Below, one piece after another: positions 23,214 through 35,398 of a stretch of DNA of 64,000 bases. A program made the position numbers and the translations under genes. This DNA is from Bimastos eiseni (taxonomy: Eukaryota; Annelida; Clitellata; Crassiclitellata; Lumbricidae). Under the pieces are notes generated by a model. The model saw only the letters and a list, made by a program, of their open reading frames with translations, searched no databases and was not told the origin of the DNA. How positions within the stretch are numbered: position 1 is the first letter of the stretch; each line of letters begins with the position of its first letter. The stretch is taken from assembly GCA_959347315.1 (NCBI GenBank), contig OY365817.1, positions 4,377,643-4,441,642 of the forward strand, in the 5' to 3' direction.

Positions 23214-23794
23214 GGATCGGTTGATGATATGGATGACTAGGTGAGGATACGACTTATTGGGTCATAGGTGAGGACATGTGTATAAAATGTGAGTGATGAT
23301 ATTGGATAAATATTCATACTGGAGAACATGACAGAATGATGCTCTGGTCATATGCGCTAATAGACATCGGTAGAAGCCAGTGGCACTGAACCACTGGAAT
23401 TGGTAGGGAAGGTGAACGGGAAGAGTTTCAGGCCAAAGCAATGCACAGATTCTCCGACATATGTTACTAAATTGTCGAGTTTATCACGCACTCAAACTTC
23501 TTCCATTCATTTGGATATTCATATCAAATTGTCATTTCCTATTTTCTCATCACCACAAGGACTAAGCGTATGCTAATTATTAAAAGCAGTTTTGAAAATA
23601 TTCAGTTACAGCGCTCTTTATAGAGTAGCGTTTAACCAATTTAAAGTTTACAAGTACTTCTGAACGTCTTACAGCGTTGTTAAATCAACTGTTATAAGGA
23701 ACATTGATTTCGCTTTGGCCTGACACTTGTGACACTAATTCAGCTGGAGTAGAGAGTGTCTGCTCCATACACATTTTTTATTTTTGCCTTCCTA

Positions 23795-23990
23795 GTGACT
23801 GTGACTTTGTTTTGACTATGACTTTTTGACTCTTGCCTTGTTTTGACTATGACTTTGTTTTGACTGGCTTTGTGTTCACTATGACTTTGTTTTGATTCTG
23901 ACTTTGTTTTGACTGTGACTTTGTTTTGATTCTGGCTTTGTTTTGACTATGATTATGTTTTGACTGTGGTCTGTGGCTTTGTTATGACCG
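23795..23990. repeat. Degenerate tandem repeat of about 17 bp (GACTATGACTTTGTTTT)
   Basis: About eleven imperfect units with varied spacing. No coding frame. Confidence 0.75.
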
Positions 23991-24714
23991 TGATACCGAA
24001 CAACCGAGCAAGCTTTCTTTGAACGCTGTAGAAATCTCGGGATTGCAATTACAATTCAATACATGAAGTACATATGCGTGTGTTTTCTTTTAATGTTGTG
24101 AGCAACAATGACAAACCTTCAGACAGTGTAAAGTATGAACGGATGATGACAAGTTATATAATAAACTGCCATTATGTAAAATATATGAAAACAAGCAACT
24201 AATTATCGTGTCGTATAGGAGACAGAGTGAGTCCAGTTCTGAATCTTTATTTATCGTGCTGAATACTTAAATACTGCATACAGTCCGTGACACGCCTTAA
24301 TAAGCGGTGAAGGTCAGCTATAATAAGCAGCTACAGTTGGTTAGCAAATCGTCAGTGACACGCGTTAGTCATCTCCCGTTAATAAGAGTGAGAGTGGGTG
24401 AATACCTCTATACAGATGATAATCTCAGAATATAAGCCGAGAAGATGTCAATATCGCATAAAAGCACTCATTATTTACAGCAGCCATTATATATCACGTG
24501 GTATCAAATTGGCTTCTTCATTCGTCAACAAACTTTGCAGGTATTGAAACCAAGGCAATATGTCCACTCGCTAAAAATAAATATTTTACAGGTTTGGTAA
24601 CACGTAGCCAACATGGATACATCCATGCACACAAACATATTGTGCATGCAGCCATTCATCATATGTACACGCATACAAGCATGCATATATAATTTGTGCG
24701 AGCTTATGGTCTAA

Positions 24715-24945
24715 ACTGGGGGACAATTGTCCTAGTCGGGAGGGGCTTTTGTCCGGTGGGGGGGGGGCAGATTCAATCATTCATTTCGGTAATTCATATA
24801 GCGCCTCTTAAAGTGAACTACTCAGAGGTGCTCCCAGCCCAGCCACGGCCAAAAAGAAATTACTTTAGCAGCTTACAAAAGGTAGGTAGATCATTGTAAG
24901 GGGGAAGACGGAGGGGGCGAATATCCGGGGGCAAATGTCCTACAC
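24715..24945 (+). repeat. Dispersed repeat with GGGGCAAxTGTCC motifs, split by a retroelement tail
   Basis: GGGGGACAATTGTCC and GGGGCTTTTGTCCGG at the left and GGGGGCAAATGTCC at the right flank a piece resembling other LINE/SINE tails (CATATAGCGCCTCTT). The same motif set recurs at 41175-41250 and 42547-42605. Confidence 0.5.
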
Positions 24946-25526
24946 TCGTCAATGACAATATTGTGTCCTTTATAAATAGATCACAAAACACTGGACAAAA
25001 TGATTGGTCAAAACACGTGCGTTTATGGACAGAGTCAATTTGTATGCGGCACAGTCTTGAAATGGAACAGTGCGTGTAAAATGGTCCAGAAGACTGGTCC
25101 AATAGGCCTACATGGGAATCAAATTCTCCATCTTTCACAGACCAAAGCGTTCAGGTATAGCCTATCCGTGTGCAGCGTCTTCTGCCATTTGTAAAGGCGT
25201 TTGATTGGTATCAAAGGTTCATTGTTGCTAGTCGTCTTTCGTCGCTCCTCTTGTTCGACTTTTCTCTAACTATAAACTCCACAAATCTTCTACATTATCA
25301 GCTCTGTAGTGAATCCGTCTATTGTGGTCAGCGTGTCTGCGGGAACTCGCCAGTGGAGGAGATCCACCCGATAATTATCTGAGCAATGCTCGCTTATTTT
25401 ATTAACTGTTTGTTCTTGATGTCTTTTCCAATATTTAGGTTGGCGTAGGTAACGCTTTTGTGAGGCGCCTGAAATGCGTTAGATTTACAAATATAGGCCT
25501 ACACATAGGCCTATATACATATATAT

Positions 25527-26317
25527 CAGGGATGTGATCTCGAGAACGCAGTCTTGGTCTTGAGACCGGAAAACTGCGGTCTTGGTCTCGAATGCATCGG
25601 TCTTGGTCTTGGTCTTAAAGGAACGGTCTTGGGATTGGTCTCCGTCTTATATTACCGTTCTTGGACATTTGACGTATAGTAGAATTTCTTTGATATTTGT
25701 CGGTTATTTTCGATTATTAGAGACACCGGATGTTTAGGCCTTACGCAATTCTATCGATATATGACGTGCTGACCATCTATATATATATATACGTGTTACT
25801 ATGGGCAAAACAGTGCATTTGCAACAGAACCAGCCAGTTCAAAATTTGTCTTTACAGATTTCAAGGTTATGGAACAATCTAATAATTATGTAGTCGGCCA
25901 CGTGTAGTCACTGTTAACCCGACAATCTGGGTACAAGTAGGTCTACACCGTTCAACCAGAACGTTAATCTACCTCAGATGTCTTGAAGTATTTACCTTTC
26001 GTATACTGTCAGTAATTTATAGTGCGATATTCTTAGGCCGAAGTCAAGGGCTGAACCCGCAAAAGTTCAGACTGGCCGGTAAAACTGTTTTCTGGACAAT
26101 TATTAAGATTAGTATTCTCAGCAATAAAAATGATGCTTTAAGCGTCTTATTCCGTTTTAGCGTCTTAATAAATCGAATTGTTTATAAAAAGAGTGTCGGT
26201 CTTGGTCATGGTCTCGGACAACCCGGTCTCGGTCTTGGTCTCGGACCACCCGGTCTTGGTCTTGGACCCCTCGGTCTTGGTCTTGGTCTCGAGGTTTTGG
26301 TCTCGTGTCCAACACTG
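25527..26317. mobile_element. hAT-like non-autonomous element
   Basis: Ends begin CAGGGATGTGATCTCGAGA and, in reverse complement, CAGTGTTGGACACGAGACC. Flanking 8-mers are ATATATAT and GTATATAT (7 of 8). Subterminal blocks are packed with GGTCTTGGTCTCG-type repeats on both sides. The 791-bp body codes for nothing recognisable. The AT-rich flank weakens the target-duplication argument. Confidence 0.6.
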
Positions 26318-26599
26318 GTATATATGCCTGGTTTGATAACGCTGTCCTACATGTAGCCCTACTTCTGCATCGTATGAAAACAATGGCAGTTAACCATGAA
26401 CTTTGGACCGAATGCGATGTGAAGCAGAAGAACACCAGCAATAAAAGCAAACGAACGAATGAGGTCAACTCAATCTAGGACTCATTTATTGAACTCACGA
26501 TCATCCTATTTTATAATGATTTAATGACGCTGTCACTCGAAATGTTGATGCTGCTGCGGAAGCTTCTCATAAAATTCGTGACGGATTGAGCAAGAGAGA

Positions 26600-26922
26600 A
26601 TGCCTGTCGAGTACAAGGATGATGATGATGATGTTGTTCGTCTGTTGCCACTGCTCGTGACATTCGTGGGTGTCTTCGTGACAGCGTGCGTTGTGTTGTC
26701 CAGACTTCGTGGTTGGACGTCGAAAGGAGGAGAAAGAAGAGGAGAGGAGGACCATAATATGCGACGTCGTCATCGTTGTTCTAATCCTCCGCCGTCGATG
26801 GCTTCTCTTCCGATCGTTGGTTCTCTCGTCTTCATGACTTCCTCTCGTGGACTCTTCCATCGCTTCTTCGCTCACAAGGCAAAGACACTCGGACCCGTCT
26901 TCACATGCCACCTCGGATCCAA
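26600..26922 (+). pseudogene. P450 copy A exon 1: membrane anchor and hinge
   Basis: ATG at 26600 and donor GTAAGA at 26923, ending two bases into a Lys codon. A hydrophobic anchor (LLPLLVTFVGVFVTACVVL) is followed by an Arg-rich stretch and the hinge NPPPSMASLPIVGS. It is nearly identical to exon 1 of copy B. Homology starts at the ATG, with unrelated sequence upstream. Confidence 0.85.
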
Positions 26923-27220
26923 GTAAGACTTCTTATAGTTTCATCCTATCTAATCTATCATAATTGAAACTCATTTGAATCAAATCTAACTAACAAATAG
27001 CTAAATAAACTAATTAATTCTAATTTATTTAAAACTAATTCTGTTGTACTCCAATCCAATATAGCGATGCTAATACAATATTAACTAAACAGATTATATT
27101 ACCAGCTTAATGAGAGTGACCTTTCGCCTATCAATCCACCTGCGATCGTATATCTGTATATGTTTACTTGTATATTATTGTAACGAAACCGGTTACATTC
27201 CACTTCTGGTGTACCAATTC

Positions 27221-27641
27221 GTAGCGTGATCGGGGCCCTAGGTGGAAATTCACCCCGCTTCTGCGTTCCAATTTGTTGCGTACCTCGATTCTGCCCTACT
27301 GCGGTGTCAATTGTGGCAATTCTGGTTCACCCCTTAATCCTCTGGTACCCTCCGGAGGCCGCAGTGTTGTTTTGCCCAGGTTCGACTGCCCGCGAGGTAA
27401 GTCTCGCTGGTTGCTGCAGATATGAGAAAGATTACCAATGTCAACGACCTAAGCTCATTACAAATAACTTCGACTCGATTCCGACTGATTTAGCTTTTTT
27501 TCTTTGATAAAATCCACAGTCATCGAACAGTTATTGTACAAAACGCTGTCTCTCCAACTACTGCTACAACGACAACTTCTGTAACGACTGTTCTTTCAGC
27601 GCTGGTTCCTTACTTCGCACTCTCCATTCTAACGACTCTCT
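27221..27641 (+). repeat. Dispersed repeat of unknown class, copy 2, in the place of P450 exon 2
   Basis: Same repeat as 7794-8217. It lies in the intron of copy A where exon 2 should be found. Confidence 0.6.
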
Positions 27642-27862
27642 TTACAATGACGACTCGAACTACACTCTCCTCTAATTGCAAAGGCAAGTGGTTTCAAATG
27701 CAAACAGTGCTGTTGGACCACATTCATTGCAGATGCACCATTAGAGACACAAGTAGGGCGTTATAGAAGTGACTCGCGTCTATTCGATCACTTACCAAAA
27801 TAAACAATAATCATTGACTGTTTCAATTATAATGCATGATAAAGTATGATTGTTGTTCTTAG

Positions 27863-28665
27863 GAATCATATATCGCCAGTACGACAAAGACATTCGTCGT
27901 TATCACCAGCAGGCGTTGACTGTACTGAAGGAGTTTGGTCTCGGTCAGAATGAGATGGAGACGAGGATCAGCAGAGAGATCGATGAACTCATCGAACACA
28001 TCGATTCAAAAGAAGGACAATCGTTCGATCCAGCAGAACTTTTGTCCCTATGTACGTTGAACGTCGTCACAAGCTTTCTATTCGCAAATAGACTCAAGCA
28101 AACGGACCCCGAACTGCGTCAACTGAACGATACCATCCACCAGTTCATCAACACCGTCAGAGTCTACGTCGCTTTTTGTCCGTTTCTACGATTCCTTCCA
28201 CCTTTCAAAGGAGCCATCAGCAACGGCTTGCGGCTACTTCAAGAAAGCAATTGATTCATTGGAATGAGAATTCGCTCCAGTCTGGAAAAGGAGAAGACGG
28301 TTGCTAGCTACGTAGCGAGTTTCATAGCAAAGGAGAGAGATCTGGGAAAATACGATGAGGAAGATCTCTTCTTTGCCTGCCGAGATCTAATGGAAGCTGG
28401 ATCAGCTACAACAGCCACAACCATTCTTTGGTCACTGGAGATGATGGCCAACAACCCAGACATCCAGAAACGAATTCACGAAGACATCGATGCCCAGTAG
28501 GATGCAGAGCAGAAGCCGACATCAAGTGATGCGGCCAGATTGCCCTACGTCGAAGCAACGATACTCGAAGTGATGCGATTGAGGACAGTTCTGCCTCTGG
28601 CGCTGCCACACAAGGTCATCGACGATACAACAATCGCTGGTTACGACGTCACCAAAGGAACCATG
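27863..28665 (+). pseudogene. P450 copy A exon 3: helix C to helix K, two in-frame stops
   Basis: Acceptor TTCTTAG before 27863 and donor GTCAGT at 28666. The frame is unbroken except for TGA at 28252 and TAG at 28498. The I-helix reads AGSATT, where most P450s have an acid before the Thr pair. The ExxR pair is EVMR. The usual Trp-x-x-x-Arg of helix C is not present. Confidence 0.85.
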
Positions 28666-28771
28666 GTCAGTATCGTACAATCGTCGTTTCTAAGGTGTTT
28701 CATAAATTTATAGACCGAGAAAAGTCACAAAATAAATGTATGTTACATTGACTTTTTCCTATTCTTTCCAG

Positions 28772-28907
28772 GTGCTGCTCAATGTAGACGCCGTCCACGT
28801 GGATACAGAGACATGGGGTGATCCGGAAGTCTTCCGTCCCAACAGATTCCTCGACGAATCCGAGCAAATGGTCGTTGTAAGGAATCGAATCATTCCCTTT
28901 TCTATAG
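28772..28907 (+). pseudogene. P450 copy A exon 4: PERF region
   Basis: Acceptor TTTCCAG and donor GTCAGT. Encodes DPEVFRPNRFLDESEQ and the start of the heme loop, IIPFSIG. Confidence 0.88.
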
Positions 28908-28959
28908 GTCAGTATTCTTATTGTTGAAAAAATGCGAGGCCGTGTAGTACTGTGTTCGA

Positions 28960-29240
28960 TGTTGTCTCTAGGAGTGAATTTGGCCGTGGAAACGCGCGAA
29001 TGTAGTAGGTGCGTTTCTGCCTAGGAGGTCAGCCTCGGTTATACAGATTGCATGGTGGGAATTGCCGGCAGAAGTACATACCAGCCCTGGAGTAACCAAC
29101 CCAGTAGGAGCGACGTCGTATCACGAGCATCGAGATGACCCCGTGACTCCTGCATGAACTCCTCTCTCAACGCCACGAGCATTAGGGCCAGTTCTACCCC
29201 GTCTGTGGTTGGTCACTCAGCCGTCCATAAGGTATAGCAG
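28960..29240. other. Unassigned intron sequence of P450 copy A
   Basis: A GC-richer stretch between exons 4 and 5 with no counterpart in copy B, whose matching intron is only about 160 bases. It is probably an inserted repeat. I do not recognise it. Confidence 0.4.
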
Positions 29241-29362
29241 TCCCACTGAAGCAGTATACCTGGCTTTGATTTGCACACCCTAATGAATAATTTCTGTAAG
29301 GTGAGGAGTTGGTCAAGTTCATGTGTTAATACAACGTAATAATATCGTAAACTGTTTGTAAG

Positions 29363-29550
29363 GTCGGCGTTCCTGTCTGGGAGAGTGAATCGCTAGACAG
29401 GAGTTGTTCCTCATGTTCACCAGACTCCTCCAGCGATTCGAAATCCGTCCACCCGAAGGTCAGCAGAGGATCGTCTGTCAACCTATTCCAGCCGCAGTCG
29501 TCGCTCCATCGTCCTTCAAAGTGCGACTCATCCAGAGAAATATCAGATAA
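29363..29550 (+). pseudogene. P450 copy A exon 5: heme loop, with premature TGA
   Basis: Acceptor TGTAAG before 29363. Encodes RRSCLGE, then TGA at 29386, then IARQELFLMFTRLLQRFEIR and the normal C-terminus to TAA at 29548. The equivalent codon in copy B is GGA (Gly). Confidence 0.88.
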
Positions 29551-29839
29551 TAGCACAACACCGAATGAAGTGCAAAAGAAGAAGATACTCACAAGAAGTC
29601 AAAAGATAAGGCAACAACGATGTCCAATTACTGAACAGAACGATAAAAGATCAGAGTAATTATTTTTAATTCGGTTCGTTCTGTGAAGACTTTTGAGTTA
29701 ATTTAGACTGCGTCAAGTTGACTTGAAGATCAGGTTTTGTTTCGAAAATAATTTTTTCTCATCTTTTTCTCTCTAATTAAATACAAGCGACGTGTGTACA
29801 ATAGTTTGACATGTTTGAGTGCTCCTAGGATCTGTAATA

Positions 29840-30310
29840 TAGGTTCACTCTTCTTGATTCTGTATACAACATCATTAAGACATTGCTTATCACAGAAGCC
29901 TTCTCTCTTGACCACCACCTTTATGCTGACGACACGCTATATATATACACACACATGTATATATATATATATCGTTCGTTCTCTCAACGCCATTTCTCTA
30001 TTTCCATCACACGTAATTACTGAAAGTGGTAAACCTAATCTCGCAATGGATGTCATCCAACCTGCTCTATCTTAACCCTTCCAAAACAGAACTAATCACC
30101 ATATATGGGCCTTCCCGACCAAATAAGATATTTCTTCACTTTTCTATACAATTACCCACTTACTCCATTTCTTACCTCTGTCCACAATCTTGGCATAACT
30201 TTTTATCTACGTCTTCCTTTTCTAACCACAACTCCAAACTATTTCGCTCCTGCTTTATGCACATTCGTAACCTTCGCCGCACCATTCTCACCCTAGACTT
30301 CAAAGCAAAT
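29840..30310 (+). mobile_element. CR1/L2-like LINE fragment
   Basis: LYADDTLY (YADD box) near 29920-29940 is followed by ISQWMSSNLLYLNPSKTEL and a degenerate LGITF block. It is interrupted by a TA/CA microsatellite and frameshifts. Confidence 0.75.
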
Positions 30311-30804
30311 GGAGCTGCCTGGGAAACTTGGTAAGTTAATTTGTGATATTTCTAAGTATTGCAATTTGCAAATAGTAGATTCGATCTTTATCGAAAGAAA
30401 TTTATATACACTGGATTTCGTCTAGCGATCCGATGCGAGCGAGCTATGTGGATAATTCATGTTTTGAGCTGCATTGAATTTAATCGTTTTAAGACATAGA
30501 TGTTTGTGTAAACCATCAAACCCAATATGTTTGACCCAGTCTAAATTGTCTGAAAGTTAAAGAATATTACGATTAGAGGCTTAGAGTTGTGCTCAAGAAG
30601 CCATTATTAATCGCACGACTTTCTTGATGAAGACTGTTTAGTAGAATGCGACCAATTCGCACTATAGAGAATTAGAATTGTGAGAAATAGTTGTATTTGC
30701 TGTTGTGTATAGCCTACATTTAAAATAACTGAATTTAATGTTTAATAATACTGGAAAATGTCACAAAACTCTTTGCTTTGGCAGAGCATGAAGACAATTG
30801 TAGT

Positions 30805-32182
30805 ATGGGGTCGTTCACATATTATATAACGCATAAAATCCCAATTTTTGACCCACCCCTACCCCTAATAACGTTATATAAAAGCAACCGTGACCCCTCC
30901 ACCCCTATATTATATAACAGATATGCTACCTACCCCTCCTACCCCACCCCAGCCTATAAACACATTAAAAGACAACATAATTCTACCCCACCCCAGTCTA
31001 TAAGCACGTTAAAAGATATATAATCGACATAATTGTATTGCACAATTTGAAACTTTTATAATACAATGTTAGTTAGCACTTTAATAGTAGTGATAATTGT
31101 CTTCATCCATTTCAAGAACTGTAGTAAAAAATCATCATACGCCCAATTGGCTATGTAACAAAAGCCATCTTAAAATTATGTACTCTCTCGTGCCAATGAT
31201 GATTAGACCGGATGTATGGATCCATGCTCCTCTGCATCATAATATTCGGATTTTTAATGGCGCTAAATTCACTTGTATTAATTACGGTAACTAATTGGGT
31301 AGTCGACGATTGTCACTATTTATCTACATGTAGGCCTGCTAAAACAGCATGATAATACATGGTAATGTAATGTAATGTAAATCCTCAAAAATTTCTCACC
31401 GCCCACAAAAGCCACGTCAGGGAGACCAGTTTATTCACCGGCGCTATGCCAAATCAAGTCCGCAATAGCCAATCCTCTCGTTTCCTTTCGGTGCCGGGAG
31501 TAGTGACGTACATCCTATTTAAAAGCACTATTTTAGTTTCCCTCTTTTTTGCACTAGAAATGAGCATTACAGTATCACACAGAATGGATTGGTTTAATAT
31601 TGCACTGTCAGGTATTTATCGATATCGGTACAACATTACTCTACCTATTTAATAGCGTATGATGTATACAGTGTTGTATACTAGTATACTACAACTACAA
31701 TTGGGTATCTAAGCAAGCATAAACTATGTACACATACTATAGAAAACGAAATCAAACATTATGATAATACCTATCAAAATAATTGTTTCAAGTGAATTAG
31801 TTTTAATTTAAACCAAATTCAAAACAAATCACACATAATTGAATTTTAGAGCGTTTAAAGCTATGCACAGGAAATTGTTAAAATTGTAAATAGGAAATTG
31901 TTAAAAGTGGGTTTATAAATAATAAGTAAGAATGCCAGGTGTCAGCTAATGGCGCTAGTTTTGGTTCACAACGTATTGTGAACTTCGATTAAACAATGAA
32001 GGTCCGTGGTACATGGAATTTCCAATTGGAAGGCAAACAGGCAAAATAGCATAAGCTGGAAAAGAAGTTTGTTATATAACAAAACCTTCAACCTACCCCC
32101 CACCCTACACAATATAACGCTAACAAAAGCGGAACCCAACCACCTACCCCTTGAGCGTTATATAATATGTGAACGGCCCCTA
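30805..32182. mobile_element. TIR element family C, 1.38 kb, non-autonomous
   Basis: 26-bp terminal inverted repeats at 30807-30832 and 32155-32180 differ at one position and begin GGGGYCGTTCACATATTATA. Subterminal sequence on both sides is C-rich (CCACCCCTACCCC). No transposase is visible. A TA duplication is possible at the edges. Confidence 0.75.
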
Positions 32183-32229
32183 TAGGGTTAATTCTCCATT
32201 TGGATGGGTCCTAAAATCCGATTTTTTTG

Positions 32230-32257
32230 GCGTACGTAATATATGGATGGACCCTAT
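32230..32257 (-). repeat. Solitary family A terminal repeat end
   Basis: The reverse complement reads GTCCATCCATATATTACGTA, matching the family A end at 2935, only 48 bases from the right end of the family C element. Confidence 0.5.
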
Positions 32258-33044
32258 CGGAACTAATGCAGAACTCAGATTAGTTGATATAACGCAATGT
32301 CAAGCTGAAATTGCCAACAGATAGTATATAGGCCCATGAGACGGAATAAGCGTTGTATGAAATGGCCCAATACAGGCAAATCAGAAGGGTAAATTGAAAT
32401 GGAGCATTGGTCGTAAGGAAATGGTGGAGCGATCCGCTCATGACCTGGAATCCGTGGGTGAGTTATTTTAGAACCCATACTGCATTATGCATGCATGCAG
32501 TAGTCAAACACCACCGCTCCTTTGCCACATGGAGCCAAGAAATATCCTGATAGCGGTAGAATGACCTCTGAACATGAATCCAGTAACTGAATTACGTAGA
32601 AGACTATAGGAGTGCAATATGGATACATCTGTATAAACAACACATGCCTATAATCAGAGGAATGTGATGAATTTCGACCAGTAAAACAGGGCGCAGAAGA
32701 AATTATATGATGACCATGCATGAGGACCCCTTGGCTCGCTGAACTCATTTCAAGGCCCAGGATAGCATCCGAGACGGAGGATAGGACTTGAAGAAGTGTT
32801 CTGACTTTATAATTGTGTTGATAGATCTGCAGCCATGGGTTTTTGTGTATTACCGGCTGTAGTTTGTGCAGATCTTCTTAGTCATGCCAAAGAGAAGTGA
32901 ATTGCAGTATGTAATACTATGTATATACAGCATACACGTACATATATATATATATAATTATATATAAAATATATATCTTTCACTGTTTCTTTATTTTTTT
33001 TCATCTTTCTGCATGTCTCTATTTCTATCTCACTATCTCTCTAT

Positions 33045-33046
<2 letters not shown>

Positions 33047-33124
<78 letters not shown>
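33047..33124. repeat. (CT)n microsatellite
   Basis: About 39 uninterrupted CT units. Confidence 0.95.
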
Positions 33125-33125
<1 letters not shown>

Positions 33126-33479
33126 CTCTCTCTATTACTCTGTGTGTTTCCTTCCTATTTCTGTCGAGTCACCGATCTATTTTCCTTCCTCTTCGTCTCT
33201 ATCTCTATTTCTGTCTGATCCGTCTGTCCAAAACAAATAGTTAGAGAGACAGGGAAAGAGATGCAGAGATACAGAGGAGATAGAGTAAGAGAGACAGACA
33301 GACAGACAGACAGATAGAGACAGAGAGACACAGAGAAGAGAGAAGAGAGAAGAGAAAGAGAGAGAGAGCAATAACATTAAAAAGGTCAAGGAGCCAGAGT
33401 CAGAAACTGAACTCTAATCTGTGTATGAAACGTATACGAACGAACTGTCGTCCATCACCGATTGAAGACCGAAGAAGCA

Positions 33480-33554
33480 GAGAGAAGTCGCAGACGTCGT
33501 CTCTTTAAACCAGAATTAACCAGAACAGATCAACGTTGCATCGAAAAGGATTAT
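33480..33554 (+). other. Possible 5' non-coding exon of P450 copy B
   Basis: A consensus donor (GATTAT/GTGAGT) at 33555 and an AG (AAAATAG) shortly before the ATG at 34028 could form a leader exon. There is no direct support for transcription. Confidence 0.22.
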
Positions 33555-34027
33555 GTGAGTCCCTTCATCGTCGTTATTCTCTTCTCTATATAGCCTATAC
33601 ATAATAGTTTTGATCAAATATTATTATTATTAACTAGAATTGTCCGTAGAAAATTCATTCATCCTTATTACTGTCAATGTATAAGGTGTCAACCGATTGC
33701 ACACAAAACAAATCATTATTAGGTCTGAACTCTGAAGACATAAGTCAGAGAAAGACAGTCCGTTTTGGATCAAGCAATTCTAGAAAGACTAAGTCCTTAG
33801 TGGGGAATATTTATATAAGATATATCGACTGGTTAAAACTAAGAAATGCATACAGACTTAACCGCAAAACCTTAATATTAAATAATTTGCTGTTTTGACT
33901 TGAATCTGGGTTAGGTTAAGGTTAAAAAAATTAAAGGGGCTACAGGAGTCTTTGGATTTGATTCAAGGTTATTATAAGTGTTTGTATTGTAAGCAATCAT
34001 TCTTTGTATTAGAAAATAGCGGAAAGA

Positions 34028-34344
34028 ATGGCTGTCGAGTACAAAGATGATGATGCTGTTCGTCTGTTGCCACTGCTCGTGACATTCGTGGGTGTCTTCG
34101 TGACAGCGTGCGTTGTGTTGTCCAGACTTCGTGGTTGGACGTCGAAAGGAGGAGAAAGAAGAGGAGAGGAGGACCATAATATGCGACGTCGTCATCGTTG
34201 TTCTAATCCTCCGCCGTCGATGGCTTCTCTTCCGATCGTTGGTTCTCTCGTCTTCATGACTTCCTCTCGTGGACTCTTCCATCGCTTCTTCGCTCACAAG
34301 GCAAAGACACTCGGACCCGTCTTCACATGCCACCTCGGATCCAA
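34028..34344 (+). pseudogene. P450 copy B exon 1: membrane anchor and hinge
   Basis: ATG at 34028 and donor GTAAGA at 34345. From the Val-Arg after the Asp run, the protein is the same as copy A exon 1. The Asp run after Glu-Tyr-Lys is two codons shorter. Confidence 0.87.
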
Positions 34345-35398
34345 GTAAGACTTCTTATAGTTTCATCTATAATCTCACCATTATAATCGAAATCTAATCT
34401 AATCTAACATTGACTTTCATTCCGCAACCTGGAATAAAGTTTTTCGGGTATAATTTCTGAACTGAAAGGGTTTTTATAAATGCGAGGTCATCCAATGGTT
34501 TTACAATATATCCCTTTCGATATGACAACACAGTAAACTGTGAAATAAACACCAACAGCACTATTCTAACCGTTCTACTTTCTGCGAAACACATAGTTGA
34601 CTGCAGCAGATCAAAATGACCTTATAACGTAAAATTCAACTAACGCTCGTATACGATGTTGAGTATAACTCGTTTGCATTTTCACAACTTATACGAACCA
34701 ATCTTGGATTGATTGACTGTTTGCCTTTTTGTATTTGGCAATAACGCTCAGATGACCTTGAAAATGAAGGTCATCAGATTGTTCTACAATTTTGGAACTA
34801 GCTTCTGTGGCAATCACACATACTCGCCTTTGGCTTATTTGACTTCTAATCTATCATCTATAGACATGAACAGAGTCTCCCAGCACCTATCGTTCCTAAG
34901 ATTATACTCAGAGATAATAACATTGAGTTAATATTGCATGATATTACTATAAAATTACAATATTTAGTTTTTGTATGAATACATCTACTATAAACACTTT
35001 CAAGGCCATTGTAGCAACTTAAGGTCATGTGTTAAATGGTTGATGTTATCAACAGAATACTGCTACTATCAACTGGATAATACTCTTAAACACAGAATGA
35101 ATGACAAAATTTCTATTTATAATCAATGCACCCTGTAGTGTGTGTCCTTGTATGTGTTGTTTGTACTTCTTTGTGTACACGTACGATTGCAAACGTACAA
35201 CTGCACGTGTGTCCTTAAGAGTGCTTGTGTGTGTATGTACTTGTATGTGTGTCCTTGGGTGTTCCTGTGTGTGTCCCTGTATGTGTGCCCTTGTCTGTCA
35301 TTGTGCGTGTCCTTGCGCGTGTGTTCTTATGCGTCCTTGTGTGTGTCATTGCGTGTGTGTCCTTATGTGTCCTTGTAAGTGTGTGTGTTGTTATATAG

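Larger units (their letters stand above)
22831..26599. other. Intergenic region between the receptor gene and P450 copy A
   Basis: Holds a (GAT)n run, a 17-bp type tandem array, retroelement tails and one hAT-like element. No gene is supported. Confidence 0.6.
26600..29550 (+). pseudogene. CYP2-clan cytochrome P450, copy A (pseudogene)
   Basis: P450s of this clan are ER-anchored heme monooxygenases. Recognisable parts in order: N-terminal anchor and Pro-rich hinge, helix C to helix K in one exon, FRPNRF (PERF region), heme loop FSIG-RRSCLG. It is broken in several ways. Exon 2 is absent and a dispersed repeat occupies that intron. In-frame TGA at 28252 and TAG at 28498 interrupt exon 3. A further TGA at 29386 follows the heme cysteine loop. 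The AATAAA present after copy B is GAAGAC here. All remaining splice sites and the frame are kept, so decay is recent. A tandem partner lies 7.4 kb downstream. Confidence 0.85.

Noticed and set aside
26600..26640. Start reading EYKDDDDD, resembling an epitope tag and so possible vector sequence
   Set aside because: The other copy reads EYKDDDAV in the same place and the flanks are genomic; the Asp run is a short GAT repeat.
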